NCBI RefSeq assembly: GCF_000218685.1
Contig: NW_006763290.1
Span: 3,498,908-3,562,907, forward strand
Length of the DNA stretch: 64,000 nt
Direction: 5' to 3'
Origin: Serpula lacrymans var. lacrymans S7.9
Taxonomy: Eukaryota > Basidiomycota > Agaricomycetes > Boletales > Serpulaceae
The notes under the pieces are model-generated. The model saw nothing but the letters and a program-made list of their open reading frames with translations, searched no databases and was not told where the DNA came from. A program made the position numbers and the translations under genes. This document shows, one piece after another, positions 10,737 through 20,303 of this stretch; position 1 is the stretch's first letter, and each line of letters opens with the position of its first letter.

Positions 10737-10853
10737 TCATTGCAAGCGGTCCATTCCAATGTGTCCCATTCTCCTGTGCAATAAATTTACATCTACTGCT
10801 GCAAAAGCTGACTCCGGGTTGATTTTGGGTTTTGCTTGGATGTGATAAAGTCC

Positions 10854-12085
10854 TCACTTGTGTAAGGCAGTGAGGATAAGTTCCTCCTGTTTCCAAACTT
10901 CACAAGTGTTTGACCCTGCTGGAAAAAGTGTTGATAACCCTGTTTTGGACAATTTGTGGACAGACACAAGTGCTAAAGTGAAGTTTGGCACAAGTAAGAC
11001 ATTTGACAGTGCAATATTGTAGTCCTTTTTGCCAACAGTTGCTTGTAGGATTACTGCTCCAATGCCAATGGCATTTACAGAGGATTCATCCCCAAAACTG
11101 ATTGTCCTCGGAGGATGCAGAACATGGTATGTTCCTGGCTCAAACCAGGAGCGGTGAGGGACCATGTGGGATATTGCTCCGGAGTCAATGATGATTGTTG
11201 TTTTGGTCTTATTGGGTTCCAACACAAGGTAAGCTTGAATGGGTTTAGCAAGAGGCTTGGAAATATGTACATGTTCCAATGCAATATGACTCTGTTCCTC
11301 CTCGGAGTCAGATCCAGATGATTGCTCCGCTGTATTTGCCTTTTCCTTCTCTTTTCCTTTATCCTTGTGTCTTTCCTTTCCCTTCTTCCTTTGACCTTTT
11401 CCAGCTGGCTGAAGTGTTCAACACTCCGAGGTGTTGTGTGATTTACTTTGTGGAAGTCACACCACTTCTCCTCGGGTTTGAGTGCTGATTTGGAACCTCC
11501 AGGGGCCTTTCCTGATTGTCGTGCAACCTCTGCAGTGATCCGGATCTCAACTGCATCAAAGGTAAGTTTATTTTCTTCAATCGTGTTGATTACCGATGAC
11601 TGAAATATTTTCCATTTAGGAGTGCATGGGAGAGATTGGAGAAGAGCGGCCATAAGTTTGGTATCAACTCCTAATTTCATTCCAGAGAGGTGTGAATTAA
11701 TTGTCCGGATTTTTGCAATGTGGTCCTGGATAGGTGATGTCCCATCCCAGGACAATTTGGTGAGTTGCTGGAATGAATAAAAGGCCAAGGCAATGTTGGA
11801 CATCTGATGGAGTGAGACAAGTTTATCAAATAACTCCTTGGAGCTGGTGAGGTCTTCAGTCCTCATTAGGAGGGCATCAGAGATGTGGTCCTGGATGATT
11901 CCATGTTTTTTCTCATCCTTAAGTATCCAGGTGATCTCAGGATCCTCTGAGGAGGTAGGTTTTCTGACAAAACCGGATAAACCCGGTCTCTGCCGAAGCA
12001 GCCATTGTTCTCCATGGAGCATAGCCACCACTCCATGGAGTAACCATTGTTCTCCTAGGAGCACAATTGTACTCCTAGGAGTCAT
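10854..12085 (-). pseudogene. Copia-C gag and protease; gag frame fused to antisense LTR
   Basis: Protease is visible at 10854-11279 with IIDSGAISHMVPHRSWF (D-S-G-A active site). Gag at about 11282-11964 has the UBN2-like pattern SSKELFDKLVSLHQMSN and IRTINSHLSGMKLG, and a degenerate knuckle beginning WCDFHKVNH. The open frame does not stop at the gag boundary: it runs on to 12085 through an LTR fragment read backwards, so about 40 N-terminal residues are LTR-derived. The original gag start and primer site have been lost. Expression of the fused frame is unproven. Confidence 0.75.
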
Positions 12086-12180
12086 TATACTGTAGCAAGT
12101 AGCACCTCCGACTATAAGTAGTAGGGGGTTTAGTATAGGAATACCTCAGTCGTTTCTATAGCCTCTTGGGCAGCGGCTGA
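11965..12180 (+). repeat. LTR fragment of the Copia-C/D family, plus orientation
   Basis: It starts TGACAAAACCGG exactly like the 3' LTR of Copia-D (55409) and runs about 216 bp to GGCAGCGGCTGAG, where it is cut. It joins gag of Copia-C on the left and forms the left arm of a palindrome with the LTR at 12198-12465. Palindromic CTCCATGGAG and CTCCTAGGAG motifs recur inside it. Confidence 0.85.
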
Positions 12181-12197
12181 GTTTCACTTAGTTTTAT

Positions 12198-12465
12198 TAC
12201 AATGGATGTTAGTTTAAGGTGATCTCTAATAAATGTAATGTAACATACCTCAGCCGCTGCCCAAGAGGCTATAGAAATGACTGAGGTATTTCTATACTAA
12301 ACCCCCTACTACTTATAGCCGGAGGTGCTACTCGCTATAGTATAATGACTCCTAGGAGTACAATTGTGCTCCTAGGAGAACAATGGTGACTCCATGGAGT
12401 GGTGGCTATGCTCCATGGAGAACAATGACTGCTTCGGCAGAGACCGGGTTTATCCGGTTTTGTCA
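12198..12465 (-). repeat. LTR of the Copia-C/D family, minus orientation, near complete
   Basis: Reading down from 12465, TGACAAAACCGG opens an LTR that ends ...ATTGTA at 12198, matching 55409-55656 over its whole length. It has the orientation expected of the 5' LTR of Copia-C, but the sequence inside it (12197 downward) is not a primer site. The LTR ends are TG...TA rather than TG...CA, as in Copia-B. Confidence 0.8.
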
Positions 12466-13440
12466 GTCCTCATACCACCTCCATCCCAGTACCACCATGA
12501 ACTTTTTACAGCAAGGCCCTATGTATAATTTTAACTGACTCTTCTGCAGGTCTGCAGGAACTTGTGGACTAGAAATGGGGTTCAAGATCATCCCACTAGA
12601 CACAAGGTGGACTTTAACATCTTCTACAAGGACCTCCTGGAGGATTTGCAACGGGTAAGGTTGTTTCTCATATTCTCTGTATATTTGCTAACCCTTATTT
12701 TAGAAATATGCTTTAGATGCTGCTATTATGGTGAGTACCACAATATTTTACTGGTCTGCTAGTACTAATATCATACTATTTTGATTCTAGAAACTCAATG
12801 CAAAGGCATAATCATTATAATCATTTTGGTTCGGCAGATATCATTTTATTTCGAGTGAATTGCTGTAATTTGTTGTGTTTCGTTTTCATTTGTTTTTGAT
12901 GCTTACTAATAAATCAATAGCTTTCGTTTTCAATGGTTTTGAGTCTGAATGGTCCTGAAATCAAAGAAAGACAATGATTCAAAACAATATATTCAGTGTA
13001 AATATTCTACAATAGCTGACAATAATATTCTAAGAATTGAAAGGGTCATTCTGGTATTTAGATAGATACAGAATGATATATTCGGTGACAATCATTTTCT
13101 ATCGGCCTAAATATTGTCGTTTCCGACTGGGACTGAGGAGCAAAAGTGAATTCTGGTGCTATCCAAAGAGTCTGAATCTTGTGATCTGTCTCTATAGTTG
13201 AAATGACGAGTTGACTTTCTACAGTGGTGTCACCTGAGATGGCAGACTTGGCTTCATTCTACTTTCTCAAGTTAAAGCCATATGGCGACTTGTATGTATC
13301 TTGTCGTCGTAAGATCATTGTAACAATATTCAATATTTCGAGATGTTGAAATTGAACATACTTTTAACGGTACATCAGGTAAGACTACAAAGCACAATAG
13401 CGATAACGAGTACAATAGATGAAAGAAAGAAAAAGCACAA
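12466..13440. other. Region between Copia-C and the regulator genes, one small exon-like fragment
   Basis: Bases about 12540-12740 on the plus strand show a possible exon (frame containing VDFNIFYKDLLEDLQR) ending at GTAAGG, with an acceptor TTTTAG about 50 bases later, then a second donor GTGAGT. The product is not recognised. From 12740 to 13440 the sequence is AT-rich with no convincing frame; the last part is the 3' flank of the Zn2Cys6 gene. Confidence 0.35.
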
Positions 13441-13451
13441 GAAACCCGTGG

Positions 13452-14248
13452 CTACCCCAGCGTCTCCGTGATGCTGAAATGCACATGATCGCCTTCTCCC
13501 AGTGTCAGACGAACAGGTAGACGGGGATCAATACGAACCGGAGCACTGGTGCCTACATAAAAGTCGCCGCGGCTGAAGTTGCGTGTGATAGCTGCCGCTT
13601 CTTCCTCTGTAAGGTTACGTGGTCTCTTGTTCGGTCTGAAGGTGGACGTAGAAGCGCCAGTGAAAGCACCATTATAATCATAGTACTGTTGGTGGTTCAG
13701 GTTGGGTGCACCGTGAACATAGCCTATAGGAGGGGCGGCGAATGCTGGTACTGCTGCAGCTGAGGTAGGTTACAATCGATCGCGACAGAGATGATGCGAT
13801 ATCACAAACCTGGTGGATGGTGCGACGAGTTTTGGTCGTGAGTATCTGGATCAGGATAAGCACAGGTTGCTCCCAAACCTCGCTTCAGACAGCTCTGATA
13901 TGGCTGTGGTGAGAAGGGTGCAAAATCGAGATTAGTAGAGTAACTGACCTGACAGGGTAATACCTCACTGCATCTTGTTTTTCCAGTATGGCATGCGGTA
14001 CATGCTCGTCGGACTGAAGGTGCCTTAGCTATAGATTGAACAGCGATGAATAGAGGGGAAAAAATGGAAGGGACGGAGTCCGACGGACGTTTTCTCCCTC
14101 CCTCGTTCGCTGACGAATTCGCGCCTGTTGGGAGCTGTTGTCCTTGCTGTTGGAGATCTGCAGCATGAAGTTGCTGAAGTTGTTGTGTATCAATGGAGGC
14201 CGAAGCCGTGTCTTGGGCCGGTGTGGATGCCTCACTGAGGGCCGACAT
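13452..14248 (-). CDS. Zn2Cys6 binuclear-cluster transcription factor, three exons, 230 aa
   Basis: Exons 14248-13949, 13894-13810 and 13759-13452 join in frame (693 nt with stop). Introns of 54 and 50 nt have GT and AG ends, and the first has a TACTAAT branch-like motif. The acceptor CATATCAG at 13895 was chosen over the CACAG nine bases earlier because it gives a textbook cluster: C83-x2-C86-x6-C93-x5-C99-x2-C102-x8-C111, with RRACTACHTGKTRC and CLKRGLGATC. Upstream lies a Gln/Ser-rich region (residues 20-60), downstream a Pro/Ala-rich and then a basic stretch (RPNKRPR) before a short acidic C terminus. The start sits in CTACCATGTC. No fungal-specific middle homology region is present, so it is small for the class. 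It is expected to act in the nucleus on CGG-type sites. Target genes unknown. Confidence 0.85.
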
Positions 14249-14396
14249 GGTAGCGGGGCGGGCAGGGTCCGTAGATGTTCGGGGAAGAAGGTATATAAGT
14301 TATCCCGCACGGTCGTCGGAGCGGTTAGCTATTTACTTATTTATTCCTGTTTGTGCCGGTCCAACCGGCACACCTTTTCATTCCGCTACCGCGACC
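14249..14396. promoter_or_regulatory. Shared 148-bp divergent promoter of two regulator genes
   Basis: Only 148 bp separate the two start codons. A TATA-like TATATAA lies at 14292-14298, about 100 bp before the plus-strand ATG. A pyrimidine-rich stretch follows it. A perfect 9-bp inverted repeat at 14352-14372 contains a CGG-N5-CCG pair. Divergent spacing this short makes co-regulation plausible; that is inference. Confidence 0.6.
14357..14367. promoter_or_regulatory. CGG-N5-CCG palindrome, candidate Zn2Cys6 binding site
   Basis: TGTGCCGGT CCA ACCGGCACA (14352-14372) is a perfect inverted repeat whose core is CGG-TCCAA-CCG. Dimeric Zn2Cys6 proteins are known to bind inverted CGG triplets with protein-specific spacing. 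It lies 30 bp before the bHLH start codon and 105 bp from the start of the Zn2Cys6 gene next door. It may lie in the 5' leader of the bHLH transcript. Confidence 0.45.
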
Positions 14397-15155
14397 ATGT
14401 CCTCCCTTCCGCCTCAGCCGCCTGTCCCCTTCTCTGAATTCGAGTTCACATTTGACCCTGCCCTTTTAGGCCTTTTCCCCGCCCCATCTTTGCCTTTACC
14501 TTCCTCCGCAGACCTTTTTTCGCCTTCAGAAAAAACAGATTTACTTGGTTTTCTCGACGACTTTAACTGGGAATTCGACTGTGACCCACTTGCAAACGAA
14601 CATCCCAATCGTGAATTTGTGTATCCACCATCGCCCACCAGCACTTCACCTGTTGCTCTACCGCTATGTTTTAACTCAACTGCTTCACTGCAGCCATCCA
14701 CCCACGACCTCCTCAATGGCCTCAGCACAAAAGCCAGACTCCGATCCACTGATCAGCTGTCGATACCACTTTCACACTCCATCCAGCCCTCTCTCGTAGC
14801 CGAGTCCACTCCAAACAGTGTCTCCTCTCAGGTGACGTCTCGAGTAAAGCCACCACTGTCTACCCCTCAGAAGAGGCTGAACCACATACTGTCCGAGCAA
14901 AAGCGCAGAAATGCCATTCGCGATGGCTATGCTCAACTTATATCGTTACTTGCTCCTGTTGGTGCACCTATCCTTGACATGCCAACTCGAGGTAGACCCA
15001 AAGGCAGTGGGGGGAGAGGCAAAGGACGGAGCAAGGGTAAAAGCGGTGTTTTATTCAGGGCTGTGGAATACTGTCGCTGGCTTGAGGAAGGAAGGGAGGC
15101 TCTCAGAGATGAAGTATTACGCTTAGAAGTTGCCGCCAGCATTTACCGTCAATGA
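14397..15155 (+). CDS. bHLH transcription factor with an extended loop, 252 aa, intronless
   Basis: The start at 14397 (GCGACCATGTCC) was chosen over the in-frame ATG at 14193, which would overlap the divergent gene. Residues 159-180 form the basic region and helix 1, with H163, E167 and R171, the H-E-R set known to read CACGTG E-boxes. The loop is long (about residues 183-218), rich in Gly, Lys and Arg (GRPKGSGGRGKGRSKGKSG), and helix 2 begins VLFRAVEYCRWLEEG, continuing into a short leucine-spaced helix to the C terminus. The N-terminal 150 residues are Ser/Pro/Leu-rich with acidic patches, plausible as an activation domain. There are no stops or frameshifts and CpG is well kept, unlike the surrounding transposons. 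It should dimerise and act in the nucleus; targets unknown. Confidence 0.85.
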   Translation: MSSLPPQPPVPFSEFEFTFDPALLGLFPAPSLPLPSSADLFSPSEKTDLLGFLDDFNWEFDCDPLANEHPNREFVYPPSPTSTSPVALPLCFNSTASLQPSTHDLLNGLSTKARLRSTDQLSIPLSHSIQPSLVAESTPNSVSSQVTSRVKPPLSTPQKRLNHILSEQKRRNAIRDGYAQLISLLAPVGAPILDMPTRGRPKGSGGRGKGRSKGKSGVLFRAVEYCRWLEEGREALRDEVLRLEVAASIYRQ

Positions 15156-16023
15156 CCATGAACAGGAAGTATTTCAAGTCTCGCATGAAATGCTTTCAGA
15201 GTCCCTGACTCTAAACGTTAGTTGAGGAGGGTTCTGCACCTGATGTTCCCACGACAAGCCTGTAATTAGAATTGATATTGATGCCTTGATGCAACTCTAG
15301 TAAGAGGGGAACACTGCTTCCCCGCATCTTTTATTATCTCCTCAATATCTCGGTGGACTTGGAAAAATGAGCACCTAGTTTTTGCTCACCCATGCTAAGG
15401 ACAGCTACATGCACATATACACGTCCTTATGGTGAGTCATCAAGCACACTTGTGTCATCTTATCTTGTCATACAGGTTCACGTAATCACCCTTGGTGTCT
15501 TCTACAGTATCTATTCGCAGGTATGACATGCTCACCCCTACCACGTCCTCCAGCACCCTCCAGAGCATCCCGCCGTGCCACCAATGCTCTCAACATCAAC
15601 AGAAAATTACATGTTTCTGTGCTGACATGCAACAGTGATGCATGATTGTGCAACACTGTAGCTTGTCAATGTAGAGGCACATGAACTACTAATAAGAAGC
15701 TAGAGGACATGTTGTAGAAGAGGCAGCGAGTGGGGATTGTTCGTTGCAGTGGTGGGTGCTTCTTGACGGTATGTAAATACATCATACATCCTCTGATACG
15801 GCAGCAATGTGTTCCAGCGCCCTCAGCGTCTCTTCTCTTCTTTCTCTTCCAAATCCTCATCTTCCACTACCCCTCCTCCTTCATGATTCACAACGAGGGA
15901 TTGTCGGTGGTCCTCACTAGAACCAGAACTCACACCTGCTGTAATGGTGTCAATGTACGGAGTAGCTTTGCTAGCACTTTCCCCATTCCAATATTAGTAA
16001 TACAATCAATACTCACCTGTTTG
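15156..16023. other. 3' flank of the bHLH gene, no gene seen
   Basis: The first ~150 bases are the likely 3' untranslated region. The rest has no convincing reading frame. One dispersed repeat lies at about 15640-15738. The block ends at the GTTTG target duplication of the solo LTR. Confidence 0.5.
15640..15738 (+). repeat. Dispersed repeat, inverted copy at 35265-35365
   Basis: About 90 bp including GTGCAACACTGTAGCTTG and GTAGAGGCACATGAAC recur in reverse complement at 35265-35350, with a ~23-bp length difference in the middle. The termini are not defined, so the type of element is open. Confidence 0.65.
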
Positions 16024-16436
16024 TGTTACAATACACAATTTTTGGACTTCCTACTTTCAGTCTTTGCTTCAACCTTCTTTTGTGCCATGTGGCACTTTCC
16101 TTTACTTCAAACTCTACTTCTATCTTCACTTTCTCACGCTACACTACTTCTCCTTTACCTTTTAGATACAACTCTCTCACACAGTGGAGCTAGTCACACA
16201 GGCTACACCCTATGACATCATGAGCCACCACCTTCATCAACTATATAGTACATATGTACAAATAGTCTGTTAGTTGTATAAATACCCCAATAGATCAAGG
16301 AGACTCCTCAGTGAGTCCTCCTGTTGAATACCATCAACTAATTCGCTCCTATCCAGAAGAGTTTATCCACTCCTTCATTCTCCCCTCTTTGCCTGTCTTC
16401 ACTATGCACCAGAGTATAAAAACTTTGGTTGTAACA
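16024..16436 (+). repeat. Solo LTR of the Gypsy-1 family, opposite orientation
   Basis: It begins TGTTACA and ends GTAACA and matches the reverse complement of the LTR at 16497-16912 throughout. Flanks are GTTTG at 16019-16023 and 16437-16441, a perfect 5-bp duplication. No internal element sequence is present, so the body was lost by LTR-LTR recombination. Only 60 bp separate it from Gypsy-1. Confidence 0.88.
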
Positions 16437-16496
16437 GTTTGTAACCTATTCATTTTGGTCAGCTTGAACATCCGAGCTACCACTAAGCCTTCTAGG

Positions 16497-16912
16497 TGTA
16501 ACAACCAAGAGTTAGTTACTCTGGCGCACACAGGAACACACTATAAAGGTAGTGAATGGGGAGTGGTTACCCCTTAGGCTGCAGAGAGTTTGTTGGTATA
16601 CAACAGGAGGACTCGCTGAGGAGTCTCCTGGATTTATTGGGGTATATATACTAATACAGAGTGTTTGTACTTATGTACTGTACAGTTGATAAAGTTAGTG
16701 GCTGATGATGTCATGGGGCCTAGCCCGCATGACCAGCTCCACTGTGTGAGAGAGTTGTATCTAAAATAAGAAGAAGGCAACGCGGCGCAAGAAAGAGGAG
16801 TTTGAACAAAAGGGGAAGTGCTGCGTGGCACCATGTGTGAAAGCTAAAGTGTACAAGGTTAAAGCGGAGAATGAAAAGGAAGGAAAGGTCCGAAAATTGT
16901 GTTATCATAACA
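16497..16912 (-). repeat. 3' LTR of Gypsy-1 (416 bp)
   Basis: It reads TGTAACAACC...CATAACA on the plus strand. The adjoining CTACCCCCCTTCTAAGG is the polypurine tract on the minus strand. A TATATATA box with AGCGAGTCCTCC about 33 bases downstream is present in minus orientation, as in the other LTR copies. Confidence 0.9.
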
Positions 16913-16923
16913 CTACCCCCCTT

Positions 16924-19735
16924 CTAAGGCTCAACTTCCAGGCGAGACCAAATACCGGAGGTGGTAGTTAAATTTTCGGGCATAGGTTGAAAAAGGGAAT
17001 TAAAAAGTTTTGAGTCCATGCCTCTAAGCTTCCTAGGAGCTGAGGGGTTCTTAGAATAAAATTCTCGCACAGCGTCGCGGGAATTGTCCAGATGGGCTTC
17101 TGGTTCCCACATTCTGTCCTCATCTCCATAGCCCTTCCATAGGACTAGGGACTCTAATTTGCCACACTTCAAGCGTGCATCCACCACTTGTTCGACTTCG
17201 AACTCTTCTTCACCTTCCTGGGTGACTACAACCGGTCTGGGCCGGTCTACAGGCTGTCCTGGCAGTGGCCTTTTGTAGGGTTTCACATGGCTAATATTGA
17301 CCGTGGGTACTACCCTCATTCGTTTTGGGAGTTCCAGCTCCACCGCGTTGGGTTTGACTTCCTTAATCCGGTAAGGGCCAATCCACTTTTCGGTCAGTTT
17401 TCTAGACTGCCGATCCTTTAATTTTAAGTGGTCGGTATCTAACCAGACCAGGTCGCTGACTTTGTAGTCAGGGGCCTTAGAGCGTCTACGCTCTGCCCTG
17501 TCTTTCATCTGCTCTGCAGTTTTAAATAGCGCTTTGTGCGTTTCGTCCAAGACAGTCTTCATGTCTTTGGCCATATTCCCAGCAGCCTCGTTCTTGCTTT
17601 TACCAGGTTCTACACCCATTCTGGGGAGGTACAATCTAGTAACCTCAAATGGTTCCTTTCTTGTAGCCGACGACTGTTTGATATTATAAGAGAACTGGGC
17701 TATCTTTAGCCACTTGGCCCAATCTGTCTGCCTGTCATTAATAAATATACAGAGGTATTGCTTCAACTCCTGGTTGAGTCTCTCCGTTTGTCCATCGGTC
17801 TGCGGATGGAACACCGTTGATAACTTAAGTTTGATGCCCAGCATCCGGCATAACTCTTGTGTAAATTCACTAGCGAATTGTGGCCCTCTATCGGAGATAA
17901 CTGTTTCTGGTAACCCATGGATAGACCATACAAAATCTTTAAATAAATCTGCCGTACCAGCGGTGGTAATGGTTTGATTGGTGGGTATGAATACCACTTC
18001 TTTGGAGAAGCGATCCACTACCACCATTACTGAATCATACCCATTTGACTCGGGCAGATCCGTCGTAAAGTCAACCAATATATCCTGCCAGGGAAAAGCT
18101 GGTATCGGATTCGGCATAAGTTTACCGGCCGGCGGTTGGTGAGAATTCTTAGCCATGGCACATCTCAAACAGGATTTTACGTATTCCTGTACGTCTTTGA
18201 CCATGCCAGGCCACATGTAGTTTCTGGAGATCAACTCCATTGTTCGTTGCCACCCAGGCTGCCCAGCCACTGGAGTGTTATGATGTCTATCTATTGCCTT
18301 GATCCTTGCTAACTCAGGCACATAGATTTTGTCTTTAAAATGGAAGAGCCCGTCTTCCCATAAATAGTTTTCATTGCCGTCAAGGTGCGCCTTCTCTTTT
18401 GAGGAGATGTCTTTTTTGAAGACTTCCAGAAGATTGGAATCCTGCTCAATTCTAACATTGGCAACCCTTGATTGATCTATCAAGGTAACACCTTTGTTGT
18501 CATCTTTGATGCCGTTGGCATGATCCTCTCTTCTGGACAAAGTCTCCGCTTTCCCCATAGAGCTTCCAGGCTTATGAATTAATTTATAATTAAACCAAGA
18601 CAAGTATACCATGTAGCGGGCCTGTCTTTGGTTCAAGTCTCGGGCCGTCATAAGATACTCCAGATTTTTATGATCGGTCCAAATTTCAAATTGGTGTCTA
18701 GCACCTTCTAAGTAGTGCCGCCAGTGCTCTAAGGCTCTAATGATGGCTAGCATCTCTTTGTCGTAAATTTGATAGTTGCGCTCTGTAGGCGACAAACTAT
18801 GTGATAAATAGGCACAAGGCCTTCAAAAATTGTCAGGGCATTTAATTGACAAAACAGCCCCAGTAGCAAAATCAGAAGAGTCGGTTTCTAGCCGGAACTC
18901 TTTGTCTAATTCTGGAAATGCTAATATGGACACTATCGTAAACACCTATTTAAGCTTATCAAAAGCTTCTTTTTTATTGGCGCCCCAGTGCCAAACAATG
19001 TCCTTTTTAGTGAGATCGTTCAACGGTCTCGTGATTTTTGCGAAGTTTTTGATAAACCTTTTGGTAGAGATTTCCCAAGCCAAGGAAGGCCCTAACTCCT
19101 TTGACGCGAGTAGGTTCTGGCCAGTCCAAGATGGCTTGAACTTTCTCAGGGTCCATTCTGATTCCGTTCTGGCCTATGATCATACCGAGGAAGTCTACGT
19201 CTTTCACCTTAAAATTACATTTTTCGTGTTTGACGAATAGGTCCCGTTCCTGTAAGCGTTAAAGGACTTCTTGCACAATCCTGTCATGCTCAGCCTCATC
19301 GTCCGACTTTGTAAATATTAATAAATCGTCAATGTAAATGACAACACAGTTTTCCATATCCGCAAAGATCTCGTTCATCATGCTCTGGAAGGTTGCCGGT
19401 GAGTTGGTCAACCCAAAGAACATAACAAGGGGTTCAAAGGATCCTCGGTGGCACGTGAACACGGCCTTCCAAGCATCTTCTTCTTTGATTCGTACATTAT
19501 TGTACCCCCATCTGAGATCCATCTTTGTCAAGATCTTGGCACCAGCCAATTTGTCTACTAGCTGACTGATTAAAGGCAGTGGATACGCATTTTTAACCGT
19601 GTTCTCATTCACATAACGATAGTCCATAATCATACGCTTCTTACCATCCTTTCTAGGAATGAAGAACACCGGGGACGTCATAGGGCTTTTGGAAGGTCTG
19701 ATGTAACCCTTCCTAAGCTGTTCATCTGAGGGCAA
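16924..19735 (-). pseudogene. Gypsy-1 pol: RT, RNase H, integrase and chromodomain
   Basis: RT lies at 19259-19735 with an intact YIDD box ([11 protein letters not shown]). A TAA at 19258-19260 stands where CAA is expected; RT then continues at 19007-19207 and shifts frame near 19075. RNase H follows with further stops. The 623-codon frame 16924-18795 holds the end of RNase H (DHKNLEYL), the HHCC zinc domain (residues 171-212), catalytic D242, D302 and E338 (DD35E), a GPY-type motif (EKWIGPYRI) and, near residues 540-590, a chromodomain (LVLWKGYGDEDRMWEPEAHL). Chromodomains direct integration to heterochromatin in relatives. About 290 bp linking protease to RT is deleted relative to Gypsy-2. 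Confidence 0.9.
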
Positions 19736-20009
19736 CGTGACAATGTGACAACCTCTGTCTGCCAGTCGATCTCAGGATTGTGTTTAAATAGCCAGGTCCA
19801 GCCCAAGATTAAATTAATCTTCCCTAGTTGGGTAGCTTCGGCGGTGACTCGTTCTCTGTGTCCTTGGTATTCAACAACAAAAGAACATTTGTGTGTGATG
19901 CAGCCACCCACGTTAAGTGTACCGTCAACGTTATAGACAGGAATAGATATATCTAATTTTACAAGGGGGAGTCCAATTTGCTCCGCCCAGACCTGATCTA
20001 TGAAGATTC
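19736..20009 (-). pseudogene. Gypsy-1 protease, C-terminal half
   Basis: The minus-strand frame contains IDQVWAEQIGLPLVKLD, CSFVVEYQGHRE and [19 protein letters not shown], the typical tail of Gypsy proteases. It is separated from the active-site half (25960 onward) by Copia-B. The end at 20005-20009 is the GATTC duplicated by the insertion. Confidence 0.85.
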
Positions 20010-20274
20010 TATTATGAACAAAGCTTGAAGGAAGTGTCTAGCCACTTGCTGAGAGCAATCAGGGACTGGAACTAGAGTCCAATGTGAGTAACTAGAGAAT
20101 AGGAAGCATTGGACTCTGCAGTACTGTCCGAAGTTTTGTAAACAAAGGTAAACAAAGCAGCCACAAAGGCGGAATAATAGAAAACACAATCAATAGTGAA
20201 TGATAGAAGAATAGATAGAGAAAGGAATGAAAATATATAGGTAGCAAAAAGGTGCAGAATCACCAAAACTAACA
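20010..20274 (-). repeat. 3' LTR of Copia-B
   Basis: Element-sense ends are TG...TA, not TG...CA; the duplications at both Copia-B and the solo LTR fix this boundary. A polypurine tract (AGGGGGGAG on the minus strand) adjoins at 20275-20283, and a second one lies 40 bp further inside. Confidence 0.92.
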
Positions 20275-20303
20275 CTCCCCCCTGATGCTGCACCTCCCAA
20301 GCA

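Larger units (their letters stand above)
8398..11964 (-). mobile_element. Copia-C, Copia retrotransposon truncated at both ends
   Basis: Gag, protease, integrase and RT follow one another on the minus strand. At the left the sequence stops within RT, at the codons for GDLGEAKxxLG that Copia-D (plus strand, 54510-54540) still carries. At the right, gag is cut at 11964 where an LTR copy in the opposite orientation begins. Copia-C and Copia-D are the same family, so their overlapping parts can be compared directly. No target duplication can be seen because both ends are lost. Confidence 0.85.

Noticed and set aside
14193..14396. Longer N terminus for the bHLH protein from ATG 14193
   Set aside because: It would overlap the first exon of the divergent Zn2Cys6 gene and lie in a region with promoter features; the ATG at 14397 has a better context.
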